The notes beneath the pieces are model-generated. The model was given only the letters and a program-made list of their open reading frames with translations, did not search any database and was not told where the DNA came from. The position numbers and the translations under genes are program-made. A stretch of DNA of 64,000 nucleotides, from contig DIHO01000006.1 in NCBI GenBank assembly GCA_002420185.1, positions 114,673-178,672 on the forward strand, in the 5' to 3' direction. Shown here piece after piece: positions 36,804-45,928 of this stretch; position 1 is the first letter of the stretch; each line of letters opens with the position of its first letter. This stretch comes from Opitutales bacterium UBA5694 (GTDB taxonomy: Bacteria > Verrucomicrobiota > Verrucomicrobiia > Opitutales > Opitutaceae).

Positions 36804-38177
36804 ATGAATTATTCAATGAAAAGCCGTATTCGAACTTCCTTACTCTTTCTAATCTTTGGTTTATTCTCAACTGTAACCCCCGCGGCTGACAAACCTAACG
36901 TCGTTCTTCTGCTGAGTGACGACCAAGCCTGGAATGACTACGCGTTCATGGGACACCCCCACGTCCGTACGCCACACATCGACAAACTCGCGACCGAGAG
37001 CATCGTCTTCCCTCGCGGGTATGTACCCACCGCGTTGTGCCGTCCTTCCTTAATGACTTTAGTTACCGGACACTACGCGCATCGCCACGGCGTAACCGGA
37101 AACGACCCGTCTCCCAAATACGCGGAAAAGGACTCCGCTCTCTACAACGCTCGTAGAGCCCAACTCATCTCATATATTGATGGATTCGATACGCTTCCCG
37201 AACTTCTAGGAGAGCAAGGATACCTGAGCCATCAAAGCGGTAAGTGGTGGGAGGGCAACTATGCTCGAGGCGGATTCACTCACGGCATGACTCGAGGCTT
37301 TCCCCATCCCGGCGGTCGGCATGGCGATGATGGACTGAAAATTGGCCGGGAAGGATTAAAAGAGTGTTTCGACTTCATCGATTTAGCAGCCGAGGAGGAT
37401 AAACCTTTCTACATGTGGTATGCCGCCTTTCTACCGCACACGCCCCACAACCCTCCGGCGAGACTTTTGGACAAATACAAAGACGACCACCCCCTTACCA
37501 TTGCGAAGTACTATGCGATGATCGAGTGGTGGGACGAGACCTGCGGCGACTTAGTGGGCTATCTAGAGAAGAAGGGTATCCGCGACAACACACTCATTGT
37601 CTACGTGGGCGATAATGGCTGGATTCAGCACCCCGAAAGGAATGGGTATGATGCTCGTTCAAAGCAGACCCCTTACGAAGGTGGTATCCGACAACCGACT
37701 CTTTACTCTTGGCCTGGCACATTTGAGCCTGAATTTCGCGATGAACTCGTGAGCAGTATTGATATTTTCCCGACTGTACTTGCGGCAGCAGGAGCAAGGC
37801 AACCTTCTATACCTGTCCCCGGACACAATCTCCTAGACTACATGAAATCCGGTTTAAAAATTGAGCGCAAGGCTATTTATGGAGAAAGCTTTGCCCACGA
37901 TATCACCGACATCGAAAACCCTGAGGCTTCTCTTCTCTTCCGTTGGTGTATCGAAGGAAAATGGAAACTTCTTCTCACCTATGACGGTGAAGTAAACCGA
38001 TACAAAACCACCCACCCGAGAGATGAGAAACGCCCGCAGCTTTTTGACTTGATAGCGGATCCTCACGAAAAGACAAACCTCGCCGGCAGGCACCCGATAG
38101 TCGTTGCCCGCATGGCGAAACTGATAAAGGAATGGTATCCAGTCAAAGAGCGCAAGGTTCTGACTGAATACAAATAG
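36804..38177 (+). CDS. secreted S1 sulfatase with variant active-site motif
   Basis: 457 residues with signal peptide (LLFLIFGLFSTVTPAAD). The mature protein starts KPNVVLLLSDDQAWNDYAFM. The activation motif reads C79-RPSLMTLVTGH: Cys, Pro and the TG end are kept, but the Arg of C-x-P-x-R is replaced by Leu83. CRPSL-type motifs are known in sulfatases of this broad group from Planctomycetota and Verrucomicrobiota, so activity is likely, but maturation by FGE may differ. 'YVGDNGWIQHPE' carries the second metal-binding Asp-Asn. First gene of an exported-protein block reaching 42588. Confidence 0.9.
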   Translation: MNYSMKSRIRTSLLFLIFGLFSTVTPAADKPNVVLLLSDDQAWNDYAFMGHPHVRTPHIDKLATESIVFPRGYVPTALCRPSLMTLVTGHYAHRHGVTGNDPSPKYAEKDSALYNARRAQLISYIDGFDTLPELLGEQGYLSHQSGKWWEGNYARGGFTHGMTRGFPHPGGRHGDDGLKIGREGLKECFDFIDLAAEEDKPFYMWYAAFLPHTPHNPPARLLDKYKDDHPLTIAKYYAMIEWWDETCGDLVGYLEKKGIRDNTLIVYVGDNGWIQHPERNGYDARSKQTPYEGGIRQPTLYSWPGTFEPEFRDELVSSIDIFPTVLAAAGARQPSIPVPGHNLLDYMKSGLKIERKAIYGESFAHDITDIENPEASLLFRWCIEGKWKLLLTYDGEVNRYKTTHPRDEKRPQLFDLIADPHEKTNLAGRHPIVVARMAKLIKEWYPVKERKVLTEYK

Positions 38178-38267
38178 GTAAGGACTTCAGCTTGAGTCCA
38201 ATCCCCTTTCCCAATAACTTTCAAGTTACCGGGCCCTCTCCTAGCAACCTCAATAAAATCGTCGAAT

Positions 38268-38286
38268 AGGCTCACAGCCTGTTTTG
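38268..38286 (+). terminator. weak terminator-like hairpin
   Basis: AGGCT-cac-AGCCT followed by GTTTTG, about 90 bases after the sulfatase stop. Only a 5-bp stem. Confidence 0.25.
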
Positions 38287-38394
38287 ATAATCATTAAACA
38301 GGCAGGATGCCGGCACCACTTTAAATCGGCAATCGGGGATCACCCGCTACCATATTCAACTAAATCTATCCGCTTATTTCTTTTCCATTGCATT

Positions 38395-39660
38395 ATGAAA
38401 CGATTAGCCCCCTACCTCCTTTTTCTAGCGATCCCTGCAATAATCCTCCCGAACGAGGCCTCCGAAAAACTAAAAGTCGAGCAGATCACGCATGGAAAGA
38501 AGCATACTTTTTTTGGATATATTGGACACGTTCAGAATATCCCCTGGAACGGAAACGAACGGTTTATCGTTGCCCTGCAATCAACCTTCCATGACCACCT
38601 CCCCGGAAAAGGCGAGCCGGCTGACGTGGTTTTGATCGATACTCACAACAACTACGCCATAGAGATTCTTGAGCAGACGCAAGGCTGGAATCCCCAGCAA
38701 GGGACCATGTTCTACTGGAATCCCGATGCTCTCGATTCACAGTTCTTCTTCAATGATCGAAATCCCGAAACGGGCAAGGTGTTCACAGTTCTCTACGACA
38801 TCGAAAAACGAAAACGCGTCAAAGAATTTCAGTCTCGCAAACAACCGGTGGGAAATAGTGGCGTGAAACAAACGGGAGGGGCATTCGCAGCAATCAACTA
38901 TGCCCGAATGGCCCGTTTACGACCCGTAACCGGCTACAAAGATGCTTACGACTGGACTGTAGGCATCAAGCACCCCAAGGACGATGGAATCTTTCTCATC
39001 GATTCAAGAACGGGCCGACAGTCACTCCTTGTCTCCTTTGAGCAGATGGCAGCGGAGATTCGAAAAACCGAACCGCATATTGACGACCTTGCGTTATTTA
39101 TCAACCACACCCTTTGGAATCGTGACGGAGATCGTATTTTCTTTTTCGCCCGAGCGGGTTGGCGAAGTAGCATCAATAAAAACAAGCACCCTCGTATCAA
39201 TGCCCCTTTCGTGATAAATCCTGATGGAACCGGACTGAAGCGATTAAAACACTTCTTCGGCGGCCACCCTGAATGGGACTTCGGCCATCGTATGATCGGC
39301 GCGATGGATACGCGTCAGATAATTTACGATGTAGACCAAGATCTAGTTGTTGGACAGATTGGCGACAACAACGCGTTTCCTGATCCCGAAGGAGACATCA
39401 GCCTATCTCCCCAGGGCGACTGGTTTGTCAACGGACACAAGGACAAGGTACAGAAAATTAATTCCTACAATTTCTATCGACGCTCAGATGGAAGACTGAT
39501 CCGCTCCCAGGGCTTTGGTATCGAAAACTGGATTTCAGGCGATCTTCGCCAAGACCCCTCCCCCGCCTGGAATCGAAGTGGCACCAAAATTCTCGTGCCT
39601 GGGCTGGTCGGGCAAGGTGAAAACACCACCCGCCAACTTTTTATAATATCGCTCCCTTAG
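38395..39660 (+). CDS. exported beta-propeller protein (TolB/oligogalacturonate-lyase-like fold)
   Basis: 421 residues from the ATG at 38395; the in-frame extension to 38284 is rejected because the ATG begins a proper signal peptide (LAPYLLFLAIPAIIL). The mature sequence has repeated blade-like units: 'DVVLIDTHNNYAIEILEQT', FFNDRNPETGKVFTVLYDIE, 'GIFLIDSRTGRQSLLVSFEQ', and a DPSPAWNRSGTKILVPG final blade with the TolB-type 'W(S/N)xxGtki' pattern. This fits a seven-bladed propeller related to WD40-like/PD40 and oligogalacturonate-lyase proteins. Enzymatic function cannot be assigned. It lies between a sulfatase and a DUF3500 gene. Confidence 0.7.
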   Translation: MKRLAPYLLFLAIPAIILPNEASEKLKVEQITHGKKHTFFGYIGHVQNIPWNGNERFIVALQSTFHDHLPGKGEPADVVLIDTHNNYAIEILEQTQGWNPQQGTMFYWNPDALDSQFFFNDRNPETGKVFTVLYDIEKRKRVKEFQSRKQPVGNSGVKQTGGAFAAINYARMARLRPVTGYKDAYDWTVGIKHPKDDGIFLIDSRTGRQSLLVSFEQMAAEIRKTEPHIDDLALFINHTLWNRDGDRIFFFARAGWRSSINKNKHPRINAPFVINPDGTGLKRLKHFFGGHPEWDFGHRMIGAMDTRQIIYDVDQDLVVGQIGDNNAFPDPEGDISLSPQGDWFVNGHKDKVQKINSYNFYRRSDGRLIRSQGFGIENWISGDLRQDPSPAWNRSGTKILVPGLVGQGENTTRQLFIISLP

Positions 39661-39834
39661 GATCTGTAATAAAATAGCTCATTACTTCAGCCTGATCATC
39701 CTTATACTATTTTAGTTCTGAGTATTCGACCGGAAAAGAACGACTTTGCAATCAGGCTACAAAGCAGTGATGTTAGATTCCTCGCTCCCAATCCTTGCGT
39801 TCCGGAAAGTAATGTTCATCGTTATTTTACCCAA

Positions 39835-40863
39835 ATGAAAAACCGAACACTCCCCGTCGCGGCGTTTGCCCTCAGCCTCTCCAGTTTCTGTGCCTCTCTC
39901 CCGGCCGTCGAATCCGTTGTCCAAGACATGGAGAAAGCAGCCATCGCTTTTCTAGACTCACTAACGAAGGAACTGAAGGCGAGAGCCACCTTTCCCATGG
40001 AAGTCGAAGGCGAACGCACGAATTGGCATTTCGTGCCTATCACTGGGGAACGTAAAGGGGTCGATTTAAAAGATCTCAATTCCTTCCAGGAGGAAAAGCT
40101 TAGTGACCTTCTCAGCGCAAGCCTAAGTGCGATCGGTCACACCAAAGTAAAGAAAATCCAGGATAGTGAGTCGATTCTGTTCATTCTCGAGAAATCGGAT
40201 CACCGGGATTCAGAACTCTATTACACCAGCATATTCGGAAAGCCCTCCTCGGAAGGAGCTTGGGGATGGCGCTTCGAGGGACACCACCTATCGCTCAATT
40301 TCACAGTCGTTGATGGGAAACTACTCTCCACTACTCCTAATTTTTGGGGAGCGAATCCTGCTAAAGTCCTTTCTGGTCCTCAAAAAGGGGCTCGTATCCT
40401 CAAAGAGGAGGAAGACTTAGCCCGGGCCTTCCTCCTTTCGCTCAACAGCAATCAACGCAAAAGAGCGGTGATTGCCAATAAAGCACCAAAAGATATTTAC
40501 TCGAGTAACGATCCAAAAGTGTATCCGCTGGGAGATGCTGGGATATCGGTCGCCGATCTAAACGCGAGACAAGTAAAAGGACTCAACCAGCTGATTGCCG
40601 TCTATTTGAATAATATGCCTTCCAAAGTCGCCAAGGAGCGACGAATGAAATTTGAAAAGGATGGAATGGACCGGGTTATTTTTGCTTGGGCGGGCAGTGC
40701 CGAGGTGGGAGAAGCTCATTATTACCGGATTCAAGGTCCCAACTTCCTCATTGAGTACGACAATATCCAAAATGGAGCCAATCACATCCATGCCGCCTGG
40801 CGCGACTTCGATGGGGACTTTGGGCGTGACATCATATGGGAACACCACAAGCACAGTCACTGA
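39835..40863 (+). CDS. DUF3500 family exported protein
   Basis: 342 residues with a signal peptide (PVAAFALSLSSFCASLPA). It matches the DUF3500 pattern: NWHFVPITGERKGVDLKDLN, then WGWRFEGHHLSLNFTVVDGK, 'TPNFWGANPAKVLSGPQKG' and HIHAAWRDFDGDFG near the C-terminus. The HHLSLN segment and the closing His-rich end (WEHHKHSH) suggest metal binding, which is an inference. No biochemical function is established for the family. It follows the propeller gene on the same strand after 174 bases. Confidence 0.88.
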   Translation: MKNRTLPVAAFALSLSSFCASLPAVESVVQDMEKAAIAFLDSLTKELKARATFPMEVEGERTNWHFVPITGERKGVDLKDLNSFQEEKLSDLLSASLSAIGHTKVKKIQDSESILFILEKSDHRDSELYYTSIFGKPSSEGAWGWRFEGHHLSLNFTVVDGKLLSTTPNFWGANPAKVLSGPQKGARILKEEEDLARAFLLSLNSNQRKRAVIANKAPKDIYSSNDPKVYPLGDAGISVADLNARQVKGLNQLIAVYLNNMPSKVAKERRMKFEKDGMDRVIFAWAGSAEVGEAHYYRIQGPNFLIEYDNIQNGANHIHAAWRDFDGDFGRDIIWEHHKHSH

Positions 40864-40916
40864 TTTTCTAAATCATTTTTGGCATCATCGTCGGGGAGGC
40901 TGTAACTTGCTTCATA

Positions 40917-40949
40917 CCGCGTTTTAGAGTCAATTTATTAAAAACGCGG
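40917..40949. repeat. perfect 9-bp inverted repeat
   Basis: CCGCGTTTT (40917-40925) and AAAACGCGG (40941-40949) form a perfect stem around a 15-base loop, 54 bases after the DUF3500 stop. There is no T-tract outside the stem on either strand, so a classic intrinsic terminator is uncertain. Confidence 0.5.
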
Positions 40950-40993
40950 ATCGCTGCAAGCGATGCCCCTAAAAGTTCTCTCATATCTCAATT

Positions 40994-41185
40994 ATGAACT
41001 CCCCAAATACCAACCTCCGTTCCTTTATAAATACCCTCGGAGCCATCGCGGCAACTCCTTTAATCGGACATGACTATGGTCCAGACGCACCGCCCGTTCG
41101 ATATCCCAAGCCGGACGTCATCTCCCTTTAGACGGGCTTTGGAAAGCATAAAATAGGGGCAAATCCTAACGAAACCATAAGAATT
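40994..41185 (+). pseudogene. N-terminal relic of an SMP-30/gluconolactonase-family gene
   Basis: From the ATG at 40994: a short Tat-less signal-like start (LRSFINTLGAIAATPLIG), then HDYGPDAPPVRYPKPDVISL, a TAG stop at 41129-41131, and TGFGKHKIGANPNETI. The phrase 'YGPxAPPxRYPxPDVI.LD..F.KY.iGN' is typical of the start of secreted SMP-30/gluconolactonase-like proteins (about 330 residues). The rest of the gene is missing, since the next sulfatase gene begins at 41203. The relic is therefore both nonsense-mutated and truncated. Confidence 0.6.
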
Positions 41186-41202
41186 TCCAATTACTCAAAT
41201 AT

Positions 41203-42588
41203 ATGAAAGTGTACAACTTATTGAATACTACTTCGATTTCGTTAATTTTGCTGTTCTTCGTATCGGGAGCCATCGCCGCCTCACCCAACTTCGTCGTCAT
41301 ACTCACAGACGACCAAAGCTGGGTAGGCAGTTCACTTCAAATTAAGCCAGACGACCCACGCACGAAAAGCGACTACTTCAAGACCCCAAATATTGAAAGA
41401 CTCGCCTTCATGGGCACAAGCTTCACCCAAGGTTACTCTCCCGCTCCTTATTGTTGCCCCACGCGAAGAAGCATTCTCATCGGCCAGACTCCCGCCCGTC
41501 ATATCTATCAGAAAGACCAGAGAAACTGGACATCTAACTACCGAAAACAACTGAGCATACCTCAAATGCTTAAACAGGCAAACCCAGCCTTTCGCACAGC
41601 CCACTTCGGGAAATGGGATATGCGTTTTGACGATGTGACTCCCGAGGAGATGGGATACGATGTTAGCGATGGACTCACCGGCAATGAGACCGGCGGAGGC
41701 AAAGGCAGTGGAGGACCATCAGCGCAGGAGGATCCAAAGTTAATTTGGGGAATCACAGAACGGGCGGGAACGTTCATGGAGAACCAGACCAGTGCAGGTC
41801 ATCCATTTTTCGTTCAGGTCTCTCACTACGCGATGCACCTTGATATTTACTATTTAGAAGAGTCACTAAAAGAAGTAAGAAATTGGAAGAAGGGGAAGAA
41901 ACATTCCATGCCCGAGTTTGCTGCTATGACCTCCGATGTAGATACTGGCATCGGTCTTCTTATTGACAAGATTCATGAGCTCGGGATTGAGAACGAGACT
42001 TATGTATTCTTCTTGTCAGACAACGGCGGGCGCACGGGTATCCCTGGTCAGGAAGATCCCGAGATTCACCGAAATGACCCCCTTCGAGACGGGAAAGGCT
42101 CCGTCTATGAGGGTGGTGTTCGCGTCCCCTTTATCGTGATCGGCCCAAACATAGATAATCAGGGTATCTCTCATGTTCCTGTAACCGGTCTCGATATACT
42201 ACCAACTATCGCCGATTTAGTAGGCTACGGTAAGCCTCTTCCTCAGGCCCTCGATGGAGGTAGCCTCAAGAGCGTACTCATGAACGCTGGACGAGGCGAA
42301 GTGAAACGGAACAATCCTTTTTTAATTTTCCATCAGGCAGTCGCGCGAAGTGCAGAGAGCTCTCTCATTCTCGGCGACTACAAGCTCGTCAAAACCTGGG
42401 ATACAAATCGGCTAGAACTTTTTGATCTTTCAAAAGACATTGGCGAAGCCAAAGATCTCTCGAAACAAAAAGAGGATAAAACAAATGAACTTCACCATCT
42501 ATTAGTCAATTTCCTTGAAGAAGTTGGAGCCGAAACTCGCAAAGTTGGTTCTAAAGCGGAAGTCTACAAAAACGCCACACCGCTCTAG
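41203..42588 (+). CDS. secreted S1 sulfatase
   Basis: 461 residues with signal peptide (SISLILLFFVSGAIA). The mature protein begins SPNFVVILTDDQSWVGSSLQ. The activation motif is C84-CPTRRSILIG, a full C-x-P-x-R with Cys84 as the predicted formylglycine. 'FFLSDNGGRTGIPGQEDPE' holds the second metal site, and 'GSVYEGGVRVPFIVIGP' is the conserved segment after it. The C-terminal 'NRLELFDLSKDIGEAKDLSK' strand is standard. Last gene of the exported-protein block. It is convergent with the hydroxyacid oxidase gene. Confidence 0.93.
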   Translation: MKVYNLLNTTSISLILLFFVSGAIAASPNFVVILTDDQSWVGSSLQIKPDDPRTKSDYFKTPNIERLAFMGTSFTQGYSPAPYCCPTRRSILIGQTPARHIYQKDQRNWTSNYRKQLSIPQMLKQANPAFRTAHFGKWDMRFDDVTPEEMGYDVSDGLTGNETGGGKGSGGPSAQEDPKLIWGITERAGTFMENQTSAGHPFFVQVSHYAMHLDIYYLEESLKEVRNWKKGKKHSMPEFAAMTSDVDTGIGLLIDKIHELGIENETYVFFLSDNGGRTGIPGQEDPEIHRNDPLRDGKGSVYEGGVRVPFIVIGPNIDNQGISHVPVTGLDILPTIADLVGYGKPLPQALDGGSLKSVLMNAGRGEVKRNNPFLIFHQAVARSAESSLILGDYKLVKTWDTNRLELFDLSKDIGEAKDLSKQKEDKTNELHHLLVNFLEEVGAETRKVGSKAEVYKNATPL

Positions 42589-43062
42589 CTAACGTAGTTC
42601 GTTTGATGTACCGATTACCCAATATCGCAATCCAGCGGTGTAAGATTAAACACGAAAATCGTTCTTCATCATTCACACAAGCAAAGTTTAACAAATCTGG
42701 AAGGACGGATGACCGCACATCGGTATTCTTGTGAAATCGATTGATCCAGTTCATTCGGAAGTGCTCAGCCAGATGTGCTTTGATTTCCTCTGGTACGATC
42801 TCGAACAAAGGAAAAAAAGCCTTGGAATCTTTTCGAATCTTGCTCGGGCGACTCGCGTGGGCGACGTCGATATTATCGCCCTTCCCAACTAACCAGACCT
42901 TCTAACCACAAACAATCGGATACAGCCGATAACTGCAGCTGGAAACTAGGGGCGACCAGGCGAGGCAACTCTATTTTAGCAAAGCGGTCTCCGCAACCGT
43001 CTCCGCCGAGGCTAAGACCGTCACTAGCGAAGCTCCTACGGATCTTAGTTCTTACCGATCTA
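42589..43062 (-). other. 474-base gap with a possible gene relic
   Basis: No intact gene. On the minus strand one frame stays open from about 42920 to 42551 (into the sulfatase 3' end) and contains protein-like text such as DNIDVAHASRPSKIRKDSKA, FEIVPEEIKAHLAEHFRMNW and SSVLPDLLNFACVNDEERF. I do not recognise it; it could be a degraded gene. At 43041-43070 GATCTTAG and CTAAGATC form an 8-bp inverted repeat whose right arm contains the stop codon of the next gene. Confidence 0.35.
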
Positions 43063-44214
43063 CTAAGATCTTATCAAATGTTTTGGAAAATCCTGTATGG
43101 TTGGACACGCCACTTGCTCCATGACTTGTTGGAGCTGGCGTTTGATCATGGTGATCGTATGGGACCCACCTTTCTTGCCCAGAGCCCCCACACCGTACAT
43201 GAAGGACCGTCCCATGAAACTGAATTGGGCCCCGCTAGCGAGGGCACAGGCGATGTCTGGGCCTTCACGAATTCCGCTGTCAATCATGACTGTGATGCGG
43301 TTGCCGAATTTCTTAGCCAATTCGGGGAGCACCTCTATCGTAGACTGCCCCGCATCCAGCGAACGCCCTCCGTGATTGGAAATGATGACCCCATCTACCC
43401 CCAAATCGACTACCTTCTGGCAATCCTCGACGTTGACGATGCCCTTCACCACTAGTTTCCCCTTCCAAAGATCGCGAATCGCCTTGATCCGGTCTACTGT
43501 TAAACGACCTGAAAAGGTCTTATTCATGAAAAGACCCAAATGCTTCATGTTGAGACCCTTGGGAATATAGGGCTTCATGGTTTTGAATTCGGGAGATCCG
43601 GCGGCGAGCTGTGAAAACGACCAGGTCGGATGGGCCATCATTTGGCATATGTTTCGCAGGGTCATGCGGGGGGGAATGGAAAGACCGTTGCGAATTTCCA
43701 AAGGGCGATACGCGAACGTCGGTGTATCTGCGAGAATCACGAGAACGGGACAACCCGCTGCTTCGACTCGCTTTAGAAGCTTATCACGCAGCTCCTCTTC
43801 TGCCGGGTGGTACAACTGAAACCAAGCTTTACCCTCTGTTATTTCGGAAACCTTTTCCACGCTGGCCGTTCCCACCGTACTCAAAACAAAAGGAACATTG
43901 TGTTCATTTGCAGCAGCCGCAAGGATCTCACAAGACTTGGGCCACATCAAACCCTGCAATCCAACTGGAGAAATTCCAAACGGAGCACTGTAGGTCTGTC
44001 CAAAAAGAGCCGTATCCAAATTTGAGCCTGCGTAGTCGCAAACGTAGTACGGCTTTAGCTTGATCTTGCGAATGTCGTCCGTGTTCCGTCGCACGTTAAC
44101 ATTCGAATTGCACCCTCCCTCTAAATAGTCGAAGGCAAAGCCCGGCATGCGGCGGCGGGCTTTCTGTCGCAGAAACTCGATGGACGGAAGACTGGGGTCG
44201 AAGGGTTCAGCCAT
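43063..44214 (-). CDS. FMN-dependent alpha-hydroxyacid oxidase/dehydrogenase (L-lactate dehydrogenase-like)
   Basis: 383 residues. It is a TIM-barrel FMN enzyme of the LldD/glycolate oxidase family: 'SAPFGISPVGLQGLMWP' near the flavin, WFQLYHPAEE, the catalytic His281 in ISNHGGRSLD, and MIDSGIREGPDIACALASGA and FMGRSFMYGVGALG for phosphate binding. It oxidises 2-hydroxy acids to 2-oxo acids. Placed 61 bases behind rhaB on the same strand, it is probably the last enzyme of the rhamnose operon, turning L-lactate from the RhaD dehydrogenase domain into pyruvate. The substrate assignment is from context only. Confidence 0.88.
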   Translation of the reverse strand: MAEPFDPSLPSIEFLRQKARRRMPGFAFDYLEGGCNSNVNVRRNTDDIRKIKLKPYYVCDYAGSNLDTALFGQTYSAPFGISPVGLQGLMWPKSCEILAAAANEHNVPFVLSTVGTASVEKVSEITEGKAWFQLYHPAEEELRDKLLKRVEAAGCPVLVILADTPTFAYRPLEIRNGLSIPPRMTLRNICQMMAHPTWSFSQLAAGSPEFKTMKPYIPKGLNMKHLGLFMNKTFSGRLTVDRIKAIRDLWKGKLVVKGIVNVEDCQKVVDLGVDGVIISNHGGRSLDAGQSTIEVLPELAKKFGNRITVMIDSGIREGPDIACALASGAQFSFMGRSFMYGVGALGKKGGSHTITMIKRQLQQVMEQVACPTIQDFPKHLIRS

Positions 44215-44275
44215 AACTAAAAAATATGTGTCTTAAAAACGCTTGAAAACATACGCATCCACTAAGGGTAACCGA

Positions 44276-45772
44276 CTAGCAATCCAATAATTTTGAAAAC
44301 CTAACCTCATTATAAGTGTAAGGCCCCGTATCGCAAGGCTCAAACACCTTTGAAAAAAATGATTCTTCGACCAATTCACGGGCACTCTCAAGACTATCTA
44401 ACTCCCCGTTCGAAATCATTTGAACCGCTATATTGCCCACCGCAGTCGCTTCTGAAGGCCCCGTCACCACCGGCACGCCTAAGGCATCGGCCGTCATTTG
44501 ATTCAACAAGTGATTACGTGTCCCTCCCCCTAGAACATAGAGCCCTTCTAATGACTGGTCAGAGTAGGCTTCCAGTTTTCGAAAAACGTAGCGATATTTC
44601 ATCGCTAAGCTGTCAAACACGCAACGAATCAAGGACGCGTCGTCAGCCGGGACTTTCTGCCCGGTTCGCTGGCAGAATGTACTGATGGCATTCGGCATGT
44701 GCTCCGGAGCTGCAAAATCAGGAGCGTCTGGATCAATCAATGAAATCATAGACGGAACCCCGTTGGCGAGATCAACAAGCTCATCGTAATCGTAATTGCG
44801 ACCTGCTTCCGTCCAGTGCCGTCGGCACTCCTCGATCAGCCACATTCCACATATATTCTTCAAAAAACGAACGGTGTTGCCGTATCCAATTTCATTGGAA
44901 AAGCCATCTTGTAACGCATTCGTCCCCATTTGAGGTTCCGGTAATTCCAGACCCATTAAGGACCACGTGCCCGAACTCATCACCGCAAACCCTTTGCGGT
45001 TCCCCGGCAAAGCGACAAACGCGCTCGCGGTGTCGTGACCCGCCACCGCAATCACGGAAATGTCGCTCAGACGGGTTTCTTTTTGCACCTCTGGCTTCAA
45101 AGAACCAACGATAGTACCCGGCTCGACCACCTCTTTGAAAAGTCCCGGCAGTAAATCGAGCCTTTCCAGCAGGGTTTCCGACCACTTCCCGGTCATAGGA
45201 TTTAGAAGCTGGCTCGTGCTAGCGACGGTTCGCTCTTGATGAAGACTTCCTGAGAGCCAGAAACTGATCAGATCGGGAATAAAGAGAATCCGCCGGGCCC
45301 CCTGAAGAGCCCCCTCACTACCCACTATCTCTGCGTAAAGTTGATAAATTGTGTTGATAAAGAGAAACTGAATACCAGTTTCTCTGTAGATGATTTCTTT
45401 TGGCACCTTATCGAATACTACGTCCATAATTCCCTCGGTCCTCGAATCCCTATAATGAAACGGGTTTCCCAACATGGCTCCGTTCGTATCAATAAGTGCA
45501 TAGTCAACTGCCCATGAGTCGACGCCAACGCTTTCGATCCGATCGCCATACGTCGACGCAGCAAGTTTAAGCCCACGTTTTATCGAACTATAGATACCTA
45601 AGATGTCCCAATGGAGCTTGCCATCGACTCTGTTGATGGGCGAAGGGAAACGGTTCACTGTCTCTAGTTTCAGTTCTCGTTTATCCGCCGACCATACGCC
45701 TGCAATTACCCTACCACTTGTAGCTCCCAAATCGACTGCGAGATAAACCTTGGATTGTGCTTCCATAGTCAT
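44276..45772 (-). CDS. rhaB: rhamnulokinase
   Basis: 498 residues of the FGGY kinase family. The N-terminal ATP-phosphate loop is VYLAVDLGATSGRVIAG, as in RhaB, and 'KLHWDILGIYSSIKRGLK' and SWAVDYALIDTNG are RhaB-specific segments. The C-terminal domain has SSGTWSLMGLELPEPQ and LYVLGGGTRNHLLNQMTADA. It phosphorylates L-rhamnulose at O1 in the cytoplasm, between RhaI and RhaD in the pathway. It lies downstream of rhaD in the same orientation, with 156 bases of hairpin-rich sequence between them. Confidence 0.94.
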   Translation of the reverse strand: MTMEAQSKVYLAVDLGATSGRVIAGVWSADKRELKLETVNRFPSPINRVDGKLHWDILGIYSSIKRGLKLAASTYGDRIESVGVDSWAVDYALIDTNGAMLGNPFHYRDSRTEGIMDVVFDKVPKEIIYRETGIQFLFINTIYQLYAEIVGSEGALQGARRILFIPDLISFWLSGSLHQERTVASTSQLLNPMTGKWSETLLERLDLLPGLFKEVVEPGTIVGSLKPEVQKETRLSDISVIAVAGHDTASAFVALPGNRKGFAVMSSGTWSLMGLELPEPQMGTNALQDGFSNEIGYGNTVRFLKNICGMWLIEECRRHWTEAGRNYDYDELVDLANGVPSMISLIDPDAPDFAAPEHMPNAISTFCQRTGQKVPADDASLIRCVFDSLAMKYRYVFRKLEAYSDQSLEGLYVLGGGTRNHLLNQMTADALGVPVVTGPSEATAVGNIAVQMISNGELDSLESARELVEESFFSKVFEPCDTGPYTYNEVRFSKLLDC

Positions 45773-45834
45773 TGAACGGTGGCGGCCAATTTTAAAGTCG
45801 ATGAGACGTTCGAGGTCCTGCAGAGTGAACCGGA

Positions 45835-45881
45835 CCAGTCCTTCGAGGAAGCCTCTTCAGCAGAGGACTGTGCCAGTCCTC
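45835..45881 (-). promoter_or_regulatory. alternative hairpins between rhaD and rhaB
   Basis: CCAGTCCT occurs at 45835-45842 and again at 45873-45880, with the complementary AGGACTG at 45864-45870 between them. The middle arm can pair with either flank: a tight 8-bp stem GAGGACTG-tgc-CAGTCCTC (45863-45881) or a longer-range one. Such a pair may set relative levels of rhaD and rhaB by attenuation or mRNA processing; this is inference. Confidence 0.4.
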
Positions 45882-45928
45882 CACACCTTTTTGATATGCT
45901 CTTAGGAATCGATTGCTACGGGACGCTT

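Noticed and set aside
43041..43070. GATCTTAG/CTAAGATC inverted repeat as a terminator of the hydroxyacid oxidase gene
   Set aside because: The stem includes the stop codon and no T-run follows on the minus strand.
43611..44063. 150-residue open frame opposite the hydroxyacid oxidase
   Set aside because: Shadow of a well-supported FMN enzyme gene.
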